From positions 310,001 through 374,000 of the forward strand of contig CAWJKP010000002.1 of the NCBI GenBank assembly GCA_963843465.1: 64,000 nucleotides of DNA. Reading direction: 5' to 3'. The DNA is from CAWJKP01 sp963843465 (GTDB taxonomy: Bacteria; Planctomycetota; Planctomycetia; Pirellulales; Thermoguttaceae). The notes beneath the pieces are model-generated. The model saw only the letters and a program-made list of their open reading frames with translations. It did no database searches and was not told the DNA's origin. Positions 8,125 through 16,640 of this stretch are shown here, piece by piece (within the stretch, counting starts at the first letter, position 1; each line of letters begins with the position of its first letter). Both the position numbers and the translations under genes were made by a program.

Positions 8125-9135
8125 GTGGTGCCTTTGCCTGCCAATTCGGAAGACACGACCCGAGCAGCGGAGTCAACGGATAGCCCCAGATCGACGGGAC
8201 CAGCGGCGGTTGAGCCGTTGGACCCGCAGGTGAGGTCGATCCAGCCGGGCGGTGGGGTCTGTATGCGGATTGAGCTGGCCTGGGGCCGACTCCGACGCCG
8301 ATATCTGAAAACCTTCCGCCGCAGCTATCTGGCACGCATGGAAGCCACGCGAGAGGGAGACGCCAACAGGTGCCCTCACGAGGTCCTCGACCCCCGCGAT
8401 CTGAAATTCTACCGTAACCAGGGGGGGTACTCCTGGAAGCCTGAGAACGACCCCTTCGTCTGGCGCGACCATTTGCCTTTTGTCCGGGAGGGTCTTGCCG
8501 AGCTTGGGTTACTTTTCGGGCTGTTCGCCGCCTTAGCCCTTGGACTGGGACTGGTCCGCTGGCCGCTGGCCGCGGGGCCGGCGGTGGTGGCGCTGTTGGT
8601 GATCTGGTTTTTCCGCAATCCGCGGCGAATTGCCCCCGCGGGTGCGGGGCTGGTGGTCGCGCCCGCGGACGGCAAAGTGGTGGCCATCGAGGAACTGTCG
8701 TTCGACGAGTTTGTCGGAGGGCCGGCAGTGGTGATTGGCATCTTCCTGTCGATCTTCAACGTCCACATCAACCGCATGCCGGTGGCCGGCCGGGTGATCG
8801 GCGTGCGGTATCGGCCGGGAAAGTTCCGCAACGCACTCTTGGCCGCCTCCGCCCGGGAGAACGAGCAATTGGCGTTGCGGATCGAGGAGAGCCGGCCGCC
8901 GTACCGCCGCATGGTCGTGCGGCAGATTGCCGGCCAGTTCGCCCGGCGGATCGTCTGTTTCGCCGCCCCGGGGGAGGAATTTGCGCGGGGAGCGAGGTTC
9001 GGCATGATCAAGCTGGGCTCGCGGACGGAGCTGGTGCTGCCGCGGGAGCCGGGACTGGCGATTCGTGCGTCGATCGGCGAGCGCGTCAAGGCCGGGACGA
9101 CGATCCTGGCCCATTACGGGACGGAAACGACATGA
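8125..9135 (+). CDS. psd: Phosphatidylserine decarboxylase proenzyme (short/archaeal-like type)
   Basis: Converts phosphatidylserine to phosphatidylethanolamine. GTG at 8125 was chosen because AGGAGG lies 7 nt upstream; the frame is open further back but there enters the palindromic element. Product 336 aa. A planctomycete-type N-terminal extension of about 110 residues precedes two hydrophobic segments (near GLLFGLFAALALGLGL and AVVALLVIWFF). The decarboxylase core contains APADGKV, NVHINRMP and the self-cleavage site FGMIKLGSR, whose Ser (about residue 299) would become the pyruvoyl group; GSR rather than GST is usual for the short-type enzymes. The stop overlaps pssA by 4 nt (ATGA), indicating an operon and translational coupling. 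Confidence 0.92.
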   Translation: MVPLPANSEDTTRAAESTDSPRSTGPAAVEPLDPQVRSIQPGGGVCMRIELAWGRLRRRYLKTFRRSYLARMEATREGDANRCPHEVLDPRDLKFYRNQGGYSWKPENDPFVWRDHLPFVREGLAELGLLFGLFAALALGLGLVRWPLAAGPAVVALLVIWFFRNPRRIAPAGAGLVVAPADGKVVAIEELSFDEFVGGPAVVIGIFLSIFNVHINRMPVAGRVIGVRYRPGKFRNALLAASARENEQLALRIEESRPPYRRMVVRQIAGQFARRIVCFAAPGEEFARGARFGMIKLGSRTELVLPREPGLAIRASIGERVKAGTTILAHYGTETT

Positions 9136-9989
9136 AACTGCGACTTCGCTTGCGAAAGCGTCAACGGTGGTTTCCCGTGCTGCCGACGATGATCACCCTG
9201 GGCAACGCGGTCTGCGGCTTCGGGGCGATCACGTTCGCCTTCAACGTCGGGCCGGAGGGGTCGGATACGGCCGTCTACGGCGGCCTGTTCACGGCGGCCT
9301 TGCTGGTCTACCTGGGGATGGTCTTCGACATGCTCGACGGCCACATGGCCCGCTTGACCAAGCAGATCAGCAACTTCGGCGCCGAGCTGGACAGCATGTG
9401 CGACGTGATTACCTTCGGCGTCGCGCCGCCGTTCCTCATGCTGAAGTTCCCTCACGTGTCCGATCTGTACCATCCTCGCCTGTTGTGGGTGATCGCCGTG
9501 CTCTACACGTTGTGCGCCGTGCTGCGCCTGGCCCGCTTCAACGTGGAGACGGACGAGCAGAATTCGCACGACTCGTTCAGCGGCTTACCCTCGCCGGCGG
9601 CGGCGGGGACGGTGGCGTCGCTGGCCGTCATCCTGCCCGGACTTCAGACGCTGACCAAGCCGCACCCCGTGATCGGAGCATGGCTGATGCAGGCGGCCTG
9701 TGTTTTGCTGCCGCTGGTGACCTTGGCCGTGGCCTGCTTGATGGTCTCGCGGATTCGTTATCCTCATTATTTCAACCAGCTTTTTCGCGGGCGGCGGAAC
9801 TTTCAGCACCTGGTGCAACTGACCTTTGCGTTGGTGGCGGTCTTCGCCGTCCACGAGTTGGCGATCCCCTTGATCCTCATCTACTATGTCCTGGCCTCGC
9901 CGCTGCGGGCCTTCGGGAGCCGGTTGGTGACGCGCCGCCTGCCCGAGCCCGCCGAGGCCGCAGGCGAGTTCCCTCCGCCCGCGCCTTGA
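9132..9989 (+). CDS. pssA: CDP-diacylglycerol-serine O-phosphatidyltransferase
   Basis: Makes phosphatidylserine from CDP-diacylglycerol and serine, the substrate for the Psd encoded just upstream. Product 285 aa, polytopic membrane protein. The CDP-alcohol phosphatidyltransferase signature D-x2-DG-x2-AR-x8-G-x3-D-x3-D is complete, beginning DMLDGHMAR at about residue 69 and ending with the Asp of SMCD. The start overlaps the psd stop. The C terminus is a short Pro/Glu-rich tail. Family length is normal. Confidence 0.95.
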   Translation: MKLRLRLRKRQRWFPVLPTMITLGNAVCGFGAITFAFNVGPEGSDTAVYGGLFTAALLVYLGMVFDMLDGHMARLTKQISNFGAELDSMCDVITFGVAPPFLMLKFPHVSDLYHPRLLWVIAVLYTLCAVLRLARFNVETDEQNSHDSFSGLPSPAAAGTVASLAVILPGLQTLTKPHPVIGAWLMQAACVLLPLVTLAVACLMVSRIRYPHYFNQLFRGRRNFQHLVQLTFALVAVFAVHELAIPLILIYYVLASPLRAFGSRLVTRRLPEPAEAAGEFPPPAP

Positions 9990-10058
9990 GACCGGCCCGG
10001 GTGCGGGAACGAGGAGACGCGTTACGTTATCCAGGTAGTCTCAAGTGAGGAGGCGTTG

Positions 10059-10868
10059 ATGGCGGTTCAGGAAGTTCGTTCTCACGAGAGCAAGATCTAC
10101 TACGAGTTCTCCAAGTTTTACGAGCGGATTTTTACCGGGCTGTTGGGACCGCGGATCCGCTCGACGATCGATGCGCTTTCGATCCCGCCGGGCGCCAGCA
10201 TCCTGGAAGTCGGCGTGGGCACGGGCTTGTCGTTGTCGGCCTACCCGCCGCACGCCGAGGTGACGGGCATCGACCTGGCCCCGGAAATGCTCGACCAGGC
10301 CCAGGAAAAAGTCGACCGGAACCGCTGGCATCACATCCGCCTGCGGCAGATGGACGCCCTGCACCTGGACTTTCCCGACAACCATTTCGACTACGTGATG
10401 GCCTTCCACATTCTCAGCGTGGTCGCCGACTCGGACCGGCTGGTGCGGGAGATCCTCCGCGTCTGCCAGCCGCAGGGGACGGTGACGATCATCAACCACT
10501 TCCGCAGCGAGCGCCGCTGGCTGGCGCCGCTGGTCGATATCCTCGATCCGGTCACCCGGCGGCTCGGCTGGCGGACCACGCTGCGGTTCTCCGAGGTGGT
10601 CGCCGAGGCGCCGCTGCACGTCCAGCAGCGTTTCAAGACCTCCCTCGGCTCGCTGTTCACCGTGGTCGTGGCCACCAAGACCAGCACGGCCGACCTGTGT
10701 CCCGTCCCGCCCGCGGTGATCAATCGCGCCTTGCTGCCCAAGCGACGGCTGGTTCCGGCAGGCTTCCAGGAGCGGGAAGAAGGCGGCGGCGTGCTCCTCG
10801 GCTCGCCAACGGGCCGGCGACGCTCCAAGGCCCGCACGCAGCGCGAAGGCTTCCGGCTGCGGCGGTAG
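10059..10868 (+). CDS. SAM-dependent methyltransferase, PmtA-like (probable phosphatidylethanolamine N-methyltransferase)
   Basis: Class I methyltransferase, 269 aa, that follows psd and pssA by 69 nt on the same strand. The SAM-binding motif I is ILEVGVGTG at 48-56; the acidic residue after strand 2 is in GIDLAPEM, and motif post-I is FPDNHFDYVMAFHILSVV. The N-terminal segment (YYEFSKFYERIFTGLLGPR) and spacing are those of the Rhodobacter-type PmtA family, which converts phosphatidylethanolamine to phosphatidylcholine. Together with psd and pssA this suggests a PC pathway; substrate is inferred from context. ATG at 10059 has AGGAGG at about -7. The last 50 residues are Arg-rich and low-complexity and may be a run-on after an older stop. 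Confidence 0.85.
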   Translation: MAVQEVRSHESKIYYEFSKFYERIFTGLLGPRIRSTIDALSIPPGASILEVGVGTGLSLSAYPPHAEVTGIDLAPEMLDQAQEKVDRNRWHHIRLRQMDALHLDFPDNHFDYVMAFHILSVVADSDRLVREILRVCQPQGTVTIINHFRSERRWLAPLVDILDPVTRRLGWRTTLRFSEVVAEAPLHVQQRFKTSLGSLFTVVVATKTSTADLCPVPPAVINRALLPKRRLVPAGFQEREEGGGVLLGSPTGRRRSKARTQREGFRLRR

Positions 10869-10874
10869 CTCAAC

Positions 10875-10916
10875 GGATGAGGGATAAGGGATGAGGGATG
10901 AGGGATGGGGGATAAA
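10875..10916. repeat. Heptamer array, GGATGAG type (6 units)
   Basis: Six consecutive 7-nt units of the form GGAT(G/A)(A/G)(G/A), directly after the methyltransferase stop. The complementary family (TCCCTCA) forms another array in opposite orientation at 11151-11206. Confidence 0.9.
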
Positions 10917-11150
10917 GCTCGATATTGCACCAAAGGGAGAAATCCACGAGGCGTTTCCCACCGCAATTCAGCCTGCCCCGTAGCCTTTTGTCTCGAAGGA
11001 CCTCGATCTCAATCGCGGAGTTTCCTGCACCCGATAACAAACGGCTCATCGACCGATTGAACGCGGAGTTGGATCGAAAAGCCACGCAACATAAGATCGA
11101 GGATCATCCGATCCATTGAGGAGACCCAACCATACAAGCGTCTCGGCGTA
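10917..11150. other. Spacer between two inverted heptamer arrays
   Basis: About 230 nt flanked by oppositely oriented heptamer arrays. A 64-codon plus-strand frame (10925-11119) crosses it. Its second half has plausible amino-acid use, but there is no ribosome-binding site and no family resemblance, so I do not call a gene. Confidence 0.4.
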
Positions 11151-11206
11151 TCCCTCATCCTTTATCCCTCATCCCTCATCCCTCATCCCTCAGCCCTCGG
11201 CCCTCA
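11151..11206. repeat. Heptamer array, TCCCTCA type (8 units) ending in the rluA-like start codon
   Basis: Eight consecutive 7-nt units (mostly TCCCTCA). The last base of the eighth unit, 11206, is the A of the ATG of the pseudouridine synthase gene, so the array forms the whole leader and leaves no Shine-Dalgarno sequence. Confidence 0.9.
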
Positions 11207-11943
11207 TGACCGATCCCGGGTTCGAAATCCTCTATGAATCGCAGTTCTGCCTGGCGGTGGCCAAGCCGCCCGGTGTGCTCACCCAAGCGCCGCCGGGGAT
11301 CGATAGCATGGAGCTGCGGATCAAGACTTTCCTGCAGCGCCGCCGGCTGCCACTGGCTCTGCCAGGGCGCCCGCAGGACTTGGAGGACGTCTACCTGGGC
11401 GTGCCGCACCGGCTCGACCGGCCGGCCTCCGGAACGATGCTCTTCGCCAAGACCCGCCGCGCGATCCGCAAGTTCGGCGCGCAATTCGAGCGCCGCAGGG
11501 TGACCAAGACCTATTGGGCCTGCGTCCAAGGCCGGGTTTCGCCCGAGACGGGCGACTGGAGCGATTTCCTCTGGAAAGTGCCGGGCGTGGCCCGGGCGGA
11601 GGTCGTCGGGCCCGACCATCCCCAAGGCCGCCTCGCCCTGCTCCGCTACCGCGTGCTGGGCGGCGGAGACTGGGGCACCTGGCTGGCGATCGAACTGCGG
11701 ACCGGACGGACCCACCAGATCCGCGTCCAGTGCAGCTCCCGCGGGCATCCGATCCTGGGCGACGCCCAATACGGCGCGACGATCCCCTTCGGCCCGCCCT
11801 ATGAGGACGAGCGTCTGCGCTGGATCGCCCTGCACGCCCGAAGTCTCTCCTTTTTCGATCCCTCGACGCGCGAGCCGGTGACGGTTTCCGCTCCCGTCCC
11901 GGCCGAGTGGCAGACGCTCGGGGCAGGTTGTCCTTCCGCGTAG
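11206..11943 (+). CDS. RluA-family pseudouridine synthase
   Basis: Isomerises uridine to pseudouridine in rRNA or tRNA; the target site cannot be told from the sequence. Product 245 aa, single catalytic domain without an S4 domain, like RluC/RluD catalytic cores or TruC. The catalytic motif HRLDRPASG is at residues 68-76 with the nucleophile D71. Other family blocks are VAKPPGVLTQ (17-26), RTGRTHQIRVQ and HPILGDAQYG. The start is fixed by the end of the upstream heptamer array; the longer frame from 11116 would translate the repeats. The IS66 remnant begins 6 nt after the stop on the other strand. Confidence 0.92.
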   Translation: MTDPGFEILYESQFCLAVAKPPGVLTQAPPGIDSMELRIKTFLQRRRLPLALPGRPQDLEDVYLGVPHRLDRPASGTMLFAKTRRAIRKFGAQFERRRVTKTYWACVQGRVSPETGDWSDFLWKVPGVARAEVVGPDHPQGRLALLRYRVLGGGDWGTWLAIELRTGRTHQIRVQCSSRGHPILGDAQYGATIPFGPPYEDERLRWIALHARSLSFFDPSTREPVTVSAPVPAEWQTLGAGCPSA

Positions 11944-11949
11944 GTTATG

Positions 11950-12156
11950 CTTGTACCAAATTACAAGCCCGTCGCCCGCAAACCATAGTACCTTCACACG
12001 GTCACTGCGCCGATTGAAGAACAGGAGCAGATCGCCCGATTCCACCTGCTGGCCCAGTTCCCGTTCCACGAGTCCCACCAGACCCTCGAAGCTCCGTCTC
12101 ATGTCGGTGGGGCCGGTCTTGGCAAACACCCGCAGGGTCGTAGGCAAGGTCAGCAT
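11950..12156 (-). pseudogene. tnpB: IS66 TnpB (Orf2) remnant, truncated
   Basis: About 69 codons match the start of IS66 accessory protein TnpB: VFAKTGPTDMRRSFEGL, then LLLFFNRRSDRVKVL and LVIWYK. Full-length TnpB is about 115 aa. Homology stops abruptly at 11950, next to the pseudouridine synthase stop. The start overlaps the end of tnpA, as in intact IS66 elements. Confidence 0.8.
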
Positions 12157-12503
12157 CGGCATGCCCTTCGCGCTGGCGAGGCCGACAGAGCAGCGACCAC
12201 CATACCGATTGTCTGTGCCTCGCAGCCCTGGACCCGTAGTACCACGCCAGTGGGCCACTCGACTTCCAGCTTTCCCGCGCCGGTCGGTACGGCATCAACC
12301 ACCTGGACGGAAACGAGGGACTGGGCAGCCTCGTGCCCGGCTTTGCCTCTGGGCTGCCGCAATCGGCGCTTCCAGGCATGGAATGATGCCGGGGACAGCC
12401 CTTCCTTGGCACAGAACCCCACAATGCTCTGCCCACTGGCCCGCTGGCGCTCAATCGCCTCCCGCCAATGCCGCTGCCGATCTGCGCTCCTGGTCTTCGC
12501 CAC
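12150..12503 (-). CDS. tnpA: IS66 TnpA (Orf1) accessory protein
   Basis: A 117-aa protein of the IS66 Orf1 family, with an N-terminal helix-turn-helix region (HWREAIERQRASGQSIVGFC, then SPASFHAWKRRL). It is full length for the family, but tnpB beside it is truncated and the large TnpC transposase is absent, so the element is dead. The C-terminal core VEWPTGVVLRVQG is typical. Confidence 0.85.
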   Translation of the reverse strand: MAKTRSADRQRHWREAIERQRASGQSIVGFCAKEGLSPASFHAWKRRLRQPRGKAGHEAAQSLVSVQVVDAVPTGAGKLEVEWPTGVVLRVQGCEAQTIGMVVAALSASPARRACRC

Positions 12504-12783
12504 TGCCTGGTCCTCCGAATGCCTTTGGATGAATCCTACCGCGGCATCCAGCTTACCACGGCCCGCAAGGCTGGCGATTTATTGACGGTAACATGACTGC
12601 TTCCTCCATAAATGCAGCAGGAACGCGGCCCGCAACAGCACGAGCCGGGGCTGAGGATAGCAGAAACGGCCGTGAAAGTCTAATAAAATGTGGCGGTCTT
12701 TTCCCAAAGAAAGGCAACGATCATCCAGAAACTCAGCCAATTACAGAGAACGTGGCGTCAGCATAACGCCATATTTAATTAGA

Positions 12784-13008
12784 CCATTAGAGGGGTTGCC
12801 TGGCGCGAGGGCCGGGCAAGACGGGCGGCCGATCACCGCCGGGGAGTTTGAACGCACGCTGGAGGCCACGGCCAAGGTGCGTCCCCAGGACACCGAGATC
12901 TGGCGGCACTACCTCTGGGGACTGTGGCTATCGGGGCTCCGCTTGGAAGAGTCCTTGGTCTTCTCCTGGGACGATGATTCGCCCTTCGCCGCCGATCTGT
13001 CCGGCCGG
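12784..13008 (+). pseudogene. Tyrosine recombinase (phage integrase) fragment
   Basis: About 75 codons resemble the start of the catalytic domain of planctomycete integrases: RPITAGEFERTLEA, then HYLWGLWLSGLRLEESL, which carries the first catalytic Arg, then FAADLSGR. No N-terminal arm-binding domain and no HxxR or Tyr motifs follow; the frame runs into unrelated sequence near 13010. A remnant without its own start. Confidence 0.7.
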
Positions 13009-13055
13009 TACGTGCGATCGAGATCATATCTTCAGTCAGGGAGTACTGCGAGGAC

Positions 13056-13244
13056 ATGCCAATGAACTCTCACAAGCACGTTGCGATCTTCACTCGCCGC
13101 TCTTCGGCGTTGCAGTCGCCTGGAAGTTGCGTGGCTCAGGCAAACAAACTGCGATTGATCTTGGCGAAACAGGGGATCGATCTCTCCGACGTGGTCGTCG
13201 TCCGCGAGGGCAAGGCCCAACTCGCCGACCGCGGCCATGGGTAG
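13056..13244 (+). pseudogene. Possible serine-recombinase (resolvase) N-terminal fragment
   Basis: A 62-codon frame with KHVAIFTRRSSALQSPGS at residues 6-23. Its pattern, a beta strand followed by R-x-S and a Gln-rich helix, resembles the resolvase N terminus (YxRxSxxxQ). It ends early, so at best a remnant. It abuts the integrase fragment. Weak call. Confidence 0.35.
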
Positions 13245-13459
13245 TGTTTGCCAGATGGATTGTTCATTCCTGGCCTGCCGTTACGCCACATCAATGGTGT
13301 ATCGGCAGGCCTTCTCTTTTCCGGCGTCAGAAGGACTCTGTGCGCGGTTCTGAATTGTCTTCCGCGCTGGCGGCGGTGGCAGATCGCGTTCACTTGGGCT
13401 GCTGTTGACCTCCAGTTGCCGTCTTTCATGTGATTGCCGGAGGTACTGCCCCGCTCTTC

Positions 13460-13484
13460 AAAGCCGGACTTTTCGTCCGGCTTT
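13460..13484. terminator. Terminator-like hairpin
   Basis: Perfect 10-bp stem AAAGCCGGAC / GTCCGGCTTT around loop TTTTC. It could act bidirectionally, but the T-tract is short and the flanking genes are remnants. Confidence 0.4.
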
Positions 13485-13548
13485 CCCATCCCTTATGGAG
13501 GCTTTCAGGACATTCGATGTCCGGCCTGCCGCTGGAGTCGTAAGCTGA

Positions 13549-13842
13549 CCGCAGGGTGCGGTCACCCCGGCCGTGGCGAGGTTACATCACGCTGCCATCC
13601 CCGTGGCGTTGGCCTATGGCGTCACCGACCACCGCGTGCCGTATTGCCCGCTGCATTCCAAATACTGCGTGATCGACGACTACATTGTTTTGGAAGGCAG
13701 CTTCAACTGGTACAACACTTCGGCCTTTTCCCACGATCTCTTGGTGATCGCCGCCCGTCCGGCGGTGGCACGCGCCTACCTTTACGAGTTTCAGCAGATC
13801 CTGCGTCTCTTCCGGTTCCCTTCCCTGTCCTTTAAGGCTTAA
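13549..13842 (+). pseudogene. Phospholipase D-family protein, C-terminal HKD fragment
   Basis: The frame is open from just after a TGA at 13546-13548 to 13842. It carries one complete HKD motif: LHSKYCVIDDYIVLEGS followed by FNW (H-x-K-x4-D ... GSxN). PLD-family enzymes need two HKD motifs or a dimer, and proteins of this type are normally 150 aa or more. The N-terminal part is missing, so I regard it as a remnant. It might be expressed from GTG 13573 as 89 aa, but no ribosome-binding site is visible. Confidence 0.65.
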
Positions 13843-14099
13843 GGAGCCCTGCGTGCGTCGGTCGGACGCGCCGACGCGGGCTGGAAATGACCTTCGCTGC
13901 GGAGGTGGGGGTGACCGCCGCAGGAAACAATGGGCAGCGAGGGCACCTTGCTCCGGGAAAAGGGCCGAGTTCTGACACGTCGCGGACTATGAATTGCAGT
14001 GTATCACTAAATGGAATCACGGTCGAGTGAGAAGTGGAAATCATTGTTTCCTATCCGCCGCCAGGACCCAAGTAAAAGCCTTCCGTCGATCTCGCGTCC
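13843..14099. other. Spacer with a dispersed repeat
   Basis: Holds one copy (13870-13924) of a 55-nt dispersed repeat found again at 16407-16461, with core GGAGGTGGGGGTGACCG. Nothing else recognised. Confidence 0.5.
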
Positions 14100-16256
14100 T
14101 CATAACACGCTCGGCGCCGCGCGCCGCGGCGGCGACGGCGGACTGGTTTGCAGTAGCACCATCTCGCGATAGCGCGAGTTCGCTTGCATCAGCTCCTCGT
14201 GCCGGCCTTGCTCGACAATCCGACCCTTTTCCATGACGAGGATGCGGTCGGCATGGGCGATCGTGCTCAGGCGATGGGCAATGACGAAACTCGTGCGGCC
14301 CTGCATCAACGTCTGCAGGCTCGCTTGAATAAGACGTTCCGACTCCGTATCGAGGTTGCTCGTCGCCTCATCGAAAATGAGGATGCGGGGATCGGCCAGG
14401 AGCGCTCGGGCGATGGTAATCCGCTGCCGCTGGCCGGCGGAAAGTTTTACGCCCCGTTCCCCAATCAAGGTCTCATACCCGGCGGAGAGATTCTTTATAA
14501 ACTCCGCCGCATTCGCCGAACTCGCGGCCTGCTCGATCTCGGCGTGCGTGGCGTTTCGCCGGCCATAGGCGATGTTCTCGGCAATCGTGCCGTCGAAAAG
14601 GAACGTATCCTGCTCGACGATGCCGAACAAGCGGCGATACGAATCGATCGTGATATCGCGGATGTCACGGCCGTCCAGCGCGATTGAGCCGCTCGTGGGA
14701 TCGAAGAACCGCGCGACGAGATTGCAGAGCGTCGTCTTGCCGGCGCCCGAAGGCCCAACGAGCGCAATGACCTGCCCCGCCGCCACGTCGAGGTTAATGT
14801 CGCACAGAACGCAGCCATGAGCTATGAGCTTTGAGCTTTCAGCGATTTCCGCCGCCGCATCGAGATCGATGTCGCGTAGTACCGGCACAGCGGGCTCTGC
14901 GTCCGCTTCTGAATTCTCCGGTGTCGACTTGCCGTCTCGCGAGTTGCCGCTGCTAGATTTGGCCGCCGGATACGCGAAGCTCACGTCCGTGAACACGATC
15001 CGCCCTTGTACTTGCGACTTCGTCAGCGTGACGGCGGTGTTTGTCGACGGCATCTCCCGCGGCTCTTTCATCAGATCGAGCACTTGATCCAGCGCCGCCA
15101 GACTCGTCTGCAATCCGGTCGCGCTGGCCGCCAACGTGGCGATCGGTCCCAAGAGTGCGACGAGGTACGAGAGGAACATCACCAGGTCGCCCACGGTGAG
15201 CGCCTGCTCCGGCGTGATGAGATGGGCCTTGAGCAGCTCGCTATCGGCAAGCACCTGCCGGCCGCCAAAATAAAGCAGCGTGGCCGTGGCGACGGGGATG
15301 AGGACCGACCACGCCACGTCGATCCCGCGCATCCACCACCACGTGAGAACTTCCTGCCGGCTCATGAAGTTGCCGCCGCGGGTGAACGCGCCTGACTCGT
15401 ACTGCTGCCGCGCGAACGAGCGGACGATCCGCATCCCGCCGAAGGCCTCGGTAGTGTGGGCGTCGATGTTCTGCCGCGTGTTGCGGATGTCGCGCATCAG
15501 CGGGCGGATGCGGCCGATCCACGTGCGGTGCGTCATCCACACGATCGGCAGCAGCACCAGCGACCCCAGCAGCAGCCGCCAATCGACGAATGCCAGCACC
15601 GCCACGCTGCCCAGCAGTTGGATGATCGCCCGCCAGGGGTTGTAGAGCAGCGAAAAGATCAGATCGGCGATGGCTCCGGCGTCTTCGCGGAGGATCGAGG
15701 CCACGCCGCCCGACTTCAGATCGTACACGCGATGCAGCGGCAGCCGCACGGCATGGTCGAAGACCTGCTTGCGGACCGATACGCGAACAAGCTGCATCGC
15801 CCGCGTCGAGTTCCACCTCGACCACAGGCTGACCAATTCGCACGCCACGGCCAGCGCGACCATCGCTACGGCCACGACGCCCAGCAGTTGGACGCGGTCG
15901 GCCGGCAGGGCCACGATGCGCGTCAGCCGCTGTGGCAGCGGACGGTCGCCAAGGATGTTGTCGAAGACGATCTTCGTACCATAGAGCGGCGCCAGCCCCA
16001 AGAGCGTCGAGACGCTGAGTGTGGCCAGGGCGACGTAGATCGTCGCGCGATGCGGGCGGATCAGCCCCCAAAACTCCCTGAGCAGTTGGAAGAAGCTTCG
16101 CGAGCGGCGGTACTTCGTGCGGTCGCCGTGCGGATGGCGCGGCGCGGCCGGGTACCCGCTTGCGGGTGGCGAGCCGTTGCTGGATAGATCGAAAGTCCGC
16201 TCGCGGACCTCGCGGCGGTACTGGCGAAAACGCTCTCGGCTGGATCGGGACGGCAT
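14100..16256 (-). CDS. ABC transporter, fused permease and ATPase (MsbA/multidrug exporter type)
   Basis: Type IV ABC exporter half-transporter, 718 aa, probably for lipids or drugs. A basic N-terminal stretch of 65 residues precedes six membrane helices (about 70-380). The ATPase domain has Walker A GPSGAGKTT (501-509), signature LSAGQ (605-609), Walker B ILIFDE (625-630) and the H-loop His661. Between the first ATPase strand (VFTDVSFAYP, 421-430) and Walker A there are about 50 extra residues. They include a Ser-rich linker and a near-duplicate of the strand normally found once (VPVLRDIDLDAAAE at 457-470, CVLCDINLDVAAG at 482-494), separated by a peptide encoded by three 7-bp repeats (14818-14838). 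The start has only a weak ribosome-binding site. Confidence 0.92.
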   Translation of the reverse strand: MPSRSSRERFRQYRREVRERTFDLSSNGSPPASGYPAAPRHPHGDRTKYRRSRSFFQLLREFWGLIRPHRATIYVALATLSVSTLLGLAPLYGTKIVFDNILGDRPLPQRLTRIVALPADRVQLLGVVAVAMVALAVACELVSLWSRWNSTRAMQLVRVSVRKQVFDHAVRLPLHRVYDLKSGGVASILREDAGAIADLIFSLLYNPWRAIIQLLGSVAVLAFVDWRLLLGSLVLLPIVWMTHRTWIGRIRPLMRDIRNTRQNIDAHTTEAFGGMRIVRSFARQQYESGAFTRGGNFMSRQEVLTWWWMRGIDVAWSVLIPVATATLLYFGGRQVLADSELLKAHLITPEQALTVGDLVMFLSYLVALLGPIATLAASATGLQTSLAALDQVLDLMKEPREMPSTNTAVTLTKSQVQGRIVFTDVSFAYPAAKSSSGNSRDGKSTPENSEADAEPAVPVLRDIDLDAAAEIAESSKLIAHGCVLCDINLDVAAGQVIALVGPSGAGKTTLCNLVARFFDPTSGSIALDGRDIRDITIDSYRRLFGIVEQDTFLFDGTIAENIAYGRRNATHAEIEQAASSANAAEFIKNLSAGYETLIGERGVKLSAGQRQRITIARALLADPRILIFDEATSNLDTESERLIQASLQTLMQGRTSFVIAHRLSTIAHADRILVMEKGRIVEQGRHEELMQANSRYREMVLLQTSPPSPPRRAAPSVL
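14818..14838. repeat. Three heptamers (TGAGCTA/T type) inside the ABC transporter gene
   Basis: Units TGAGCTA, TGAGCTT and TGAGCTT are contiguous and total 21 nt, so the frame is kept. On the coding strand they encode Ser/Lys/Leu/Ile/Ala-type residues in the ATPase domain. Confidence 0.85.
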
Positions 16257-16640
16257 AGGCGGATGTCAACCTATTGTATTCCCCGCGCTCTGCGCGAGGC
16301 AACCTCAAGTCCGACTGACGCAACATGCGGGAAAAAGGGGCATCTGTTATCGGAGAGACGCGGCCGATGCGATTATCGTTGGCAGCTTTGCGCGGAAGTG
16401 GGGCACGCCGACGCAGGCTGGAAAGGACCTTCGACGCGGAGGTGGGGGCGACCGATGCAGGTTCGAGCCGCGCTCCAGAACCGATAACTCGCTCCGAACA
16501 ATGGGTGGTTTGTTCGGAATCCCAAGAAACGGATGACTTAATGAGACTATTCCAAGCAAGGCGAGATTCGATACATCGTCCAGGAACTCGACAAGATGAA
16601 GATTCGGCTTTCCAAGTGGGGTGTTGACAACAATTCTTAG
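16257..16640. other. Intergenic stretch with repeat copy and a short coding-like tail
   Basis: Contains the second copy of the dispersed 55-nt repeat (16407-16461). At 16545-16640 a plus-strand frame of 31 codons has protein-like composition (GEIRYIVQELDKMKIRLSKW), follows two stops and ends at TAG 16638-16640. It may be the last exonless piece of a lost gene. No start or family could be assigned. Confidence 0.4.

Larger units (their letters stand above)
11950..12590 (-). mobile_element. IS66-family insertion sequence remnant
   Basis: Contains tnpA and a 5' fragment of tnpB only. I found no convincing terminal inverted repeats; the outer limit near 12590 is an estimate based on where non-coding sequence resumes. 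Confidence 0.65.

Noticed and set aside
10925..11119. 64-codon gene between the heptamer arrays
   Set aside because: No ribosome-binding site, no family, ends before the second array; composition alone is not enough.
11176..12258. Single 360-codon minus-strand frame
   Set aside because: Only the first about 70 TnpB codons are real; the rest is antisense of the pseudouridine synthase gene.
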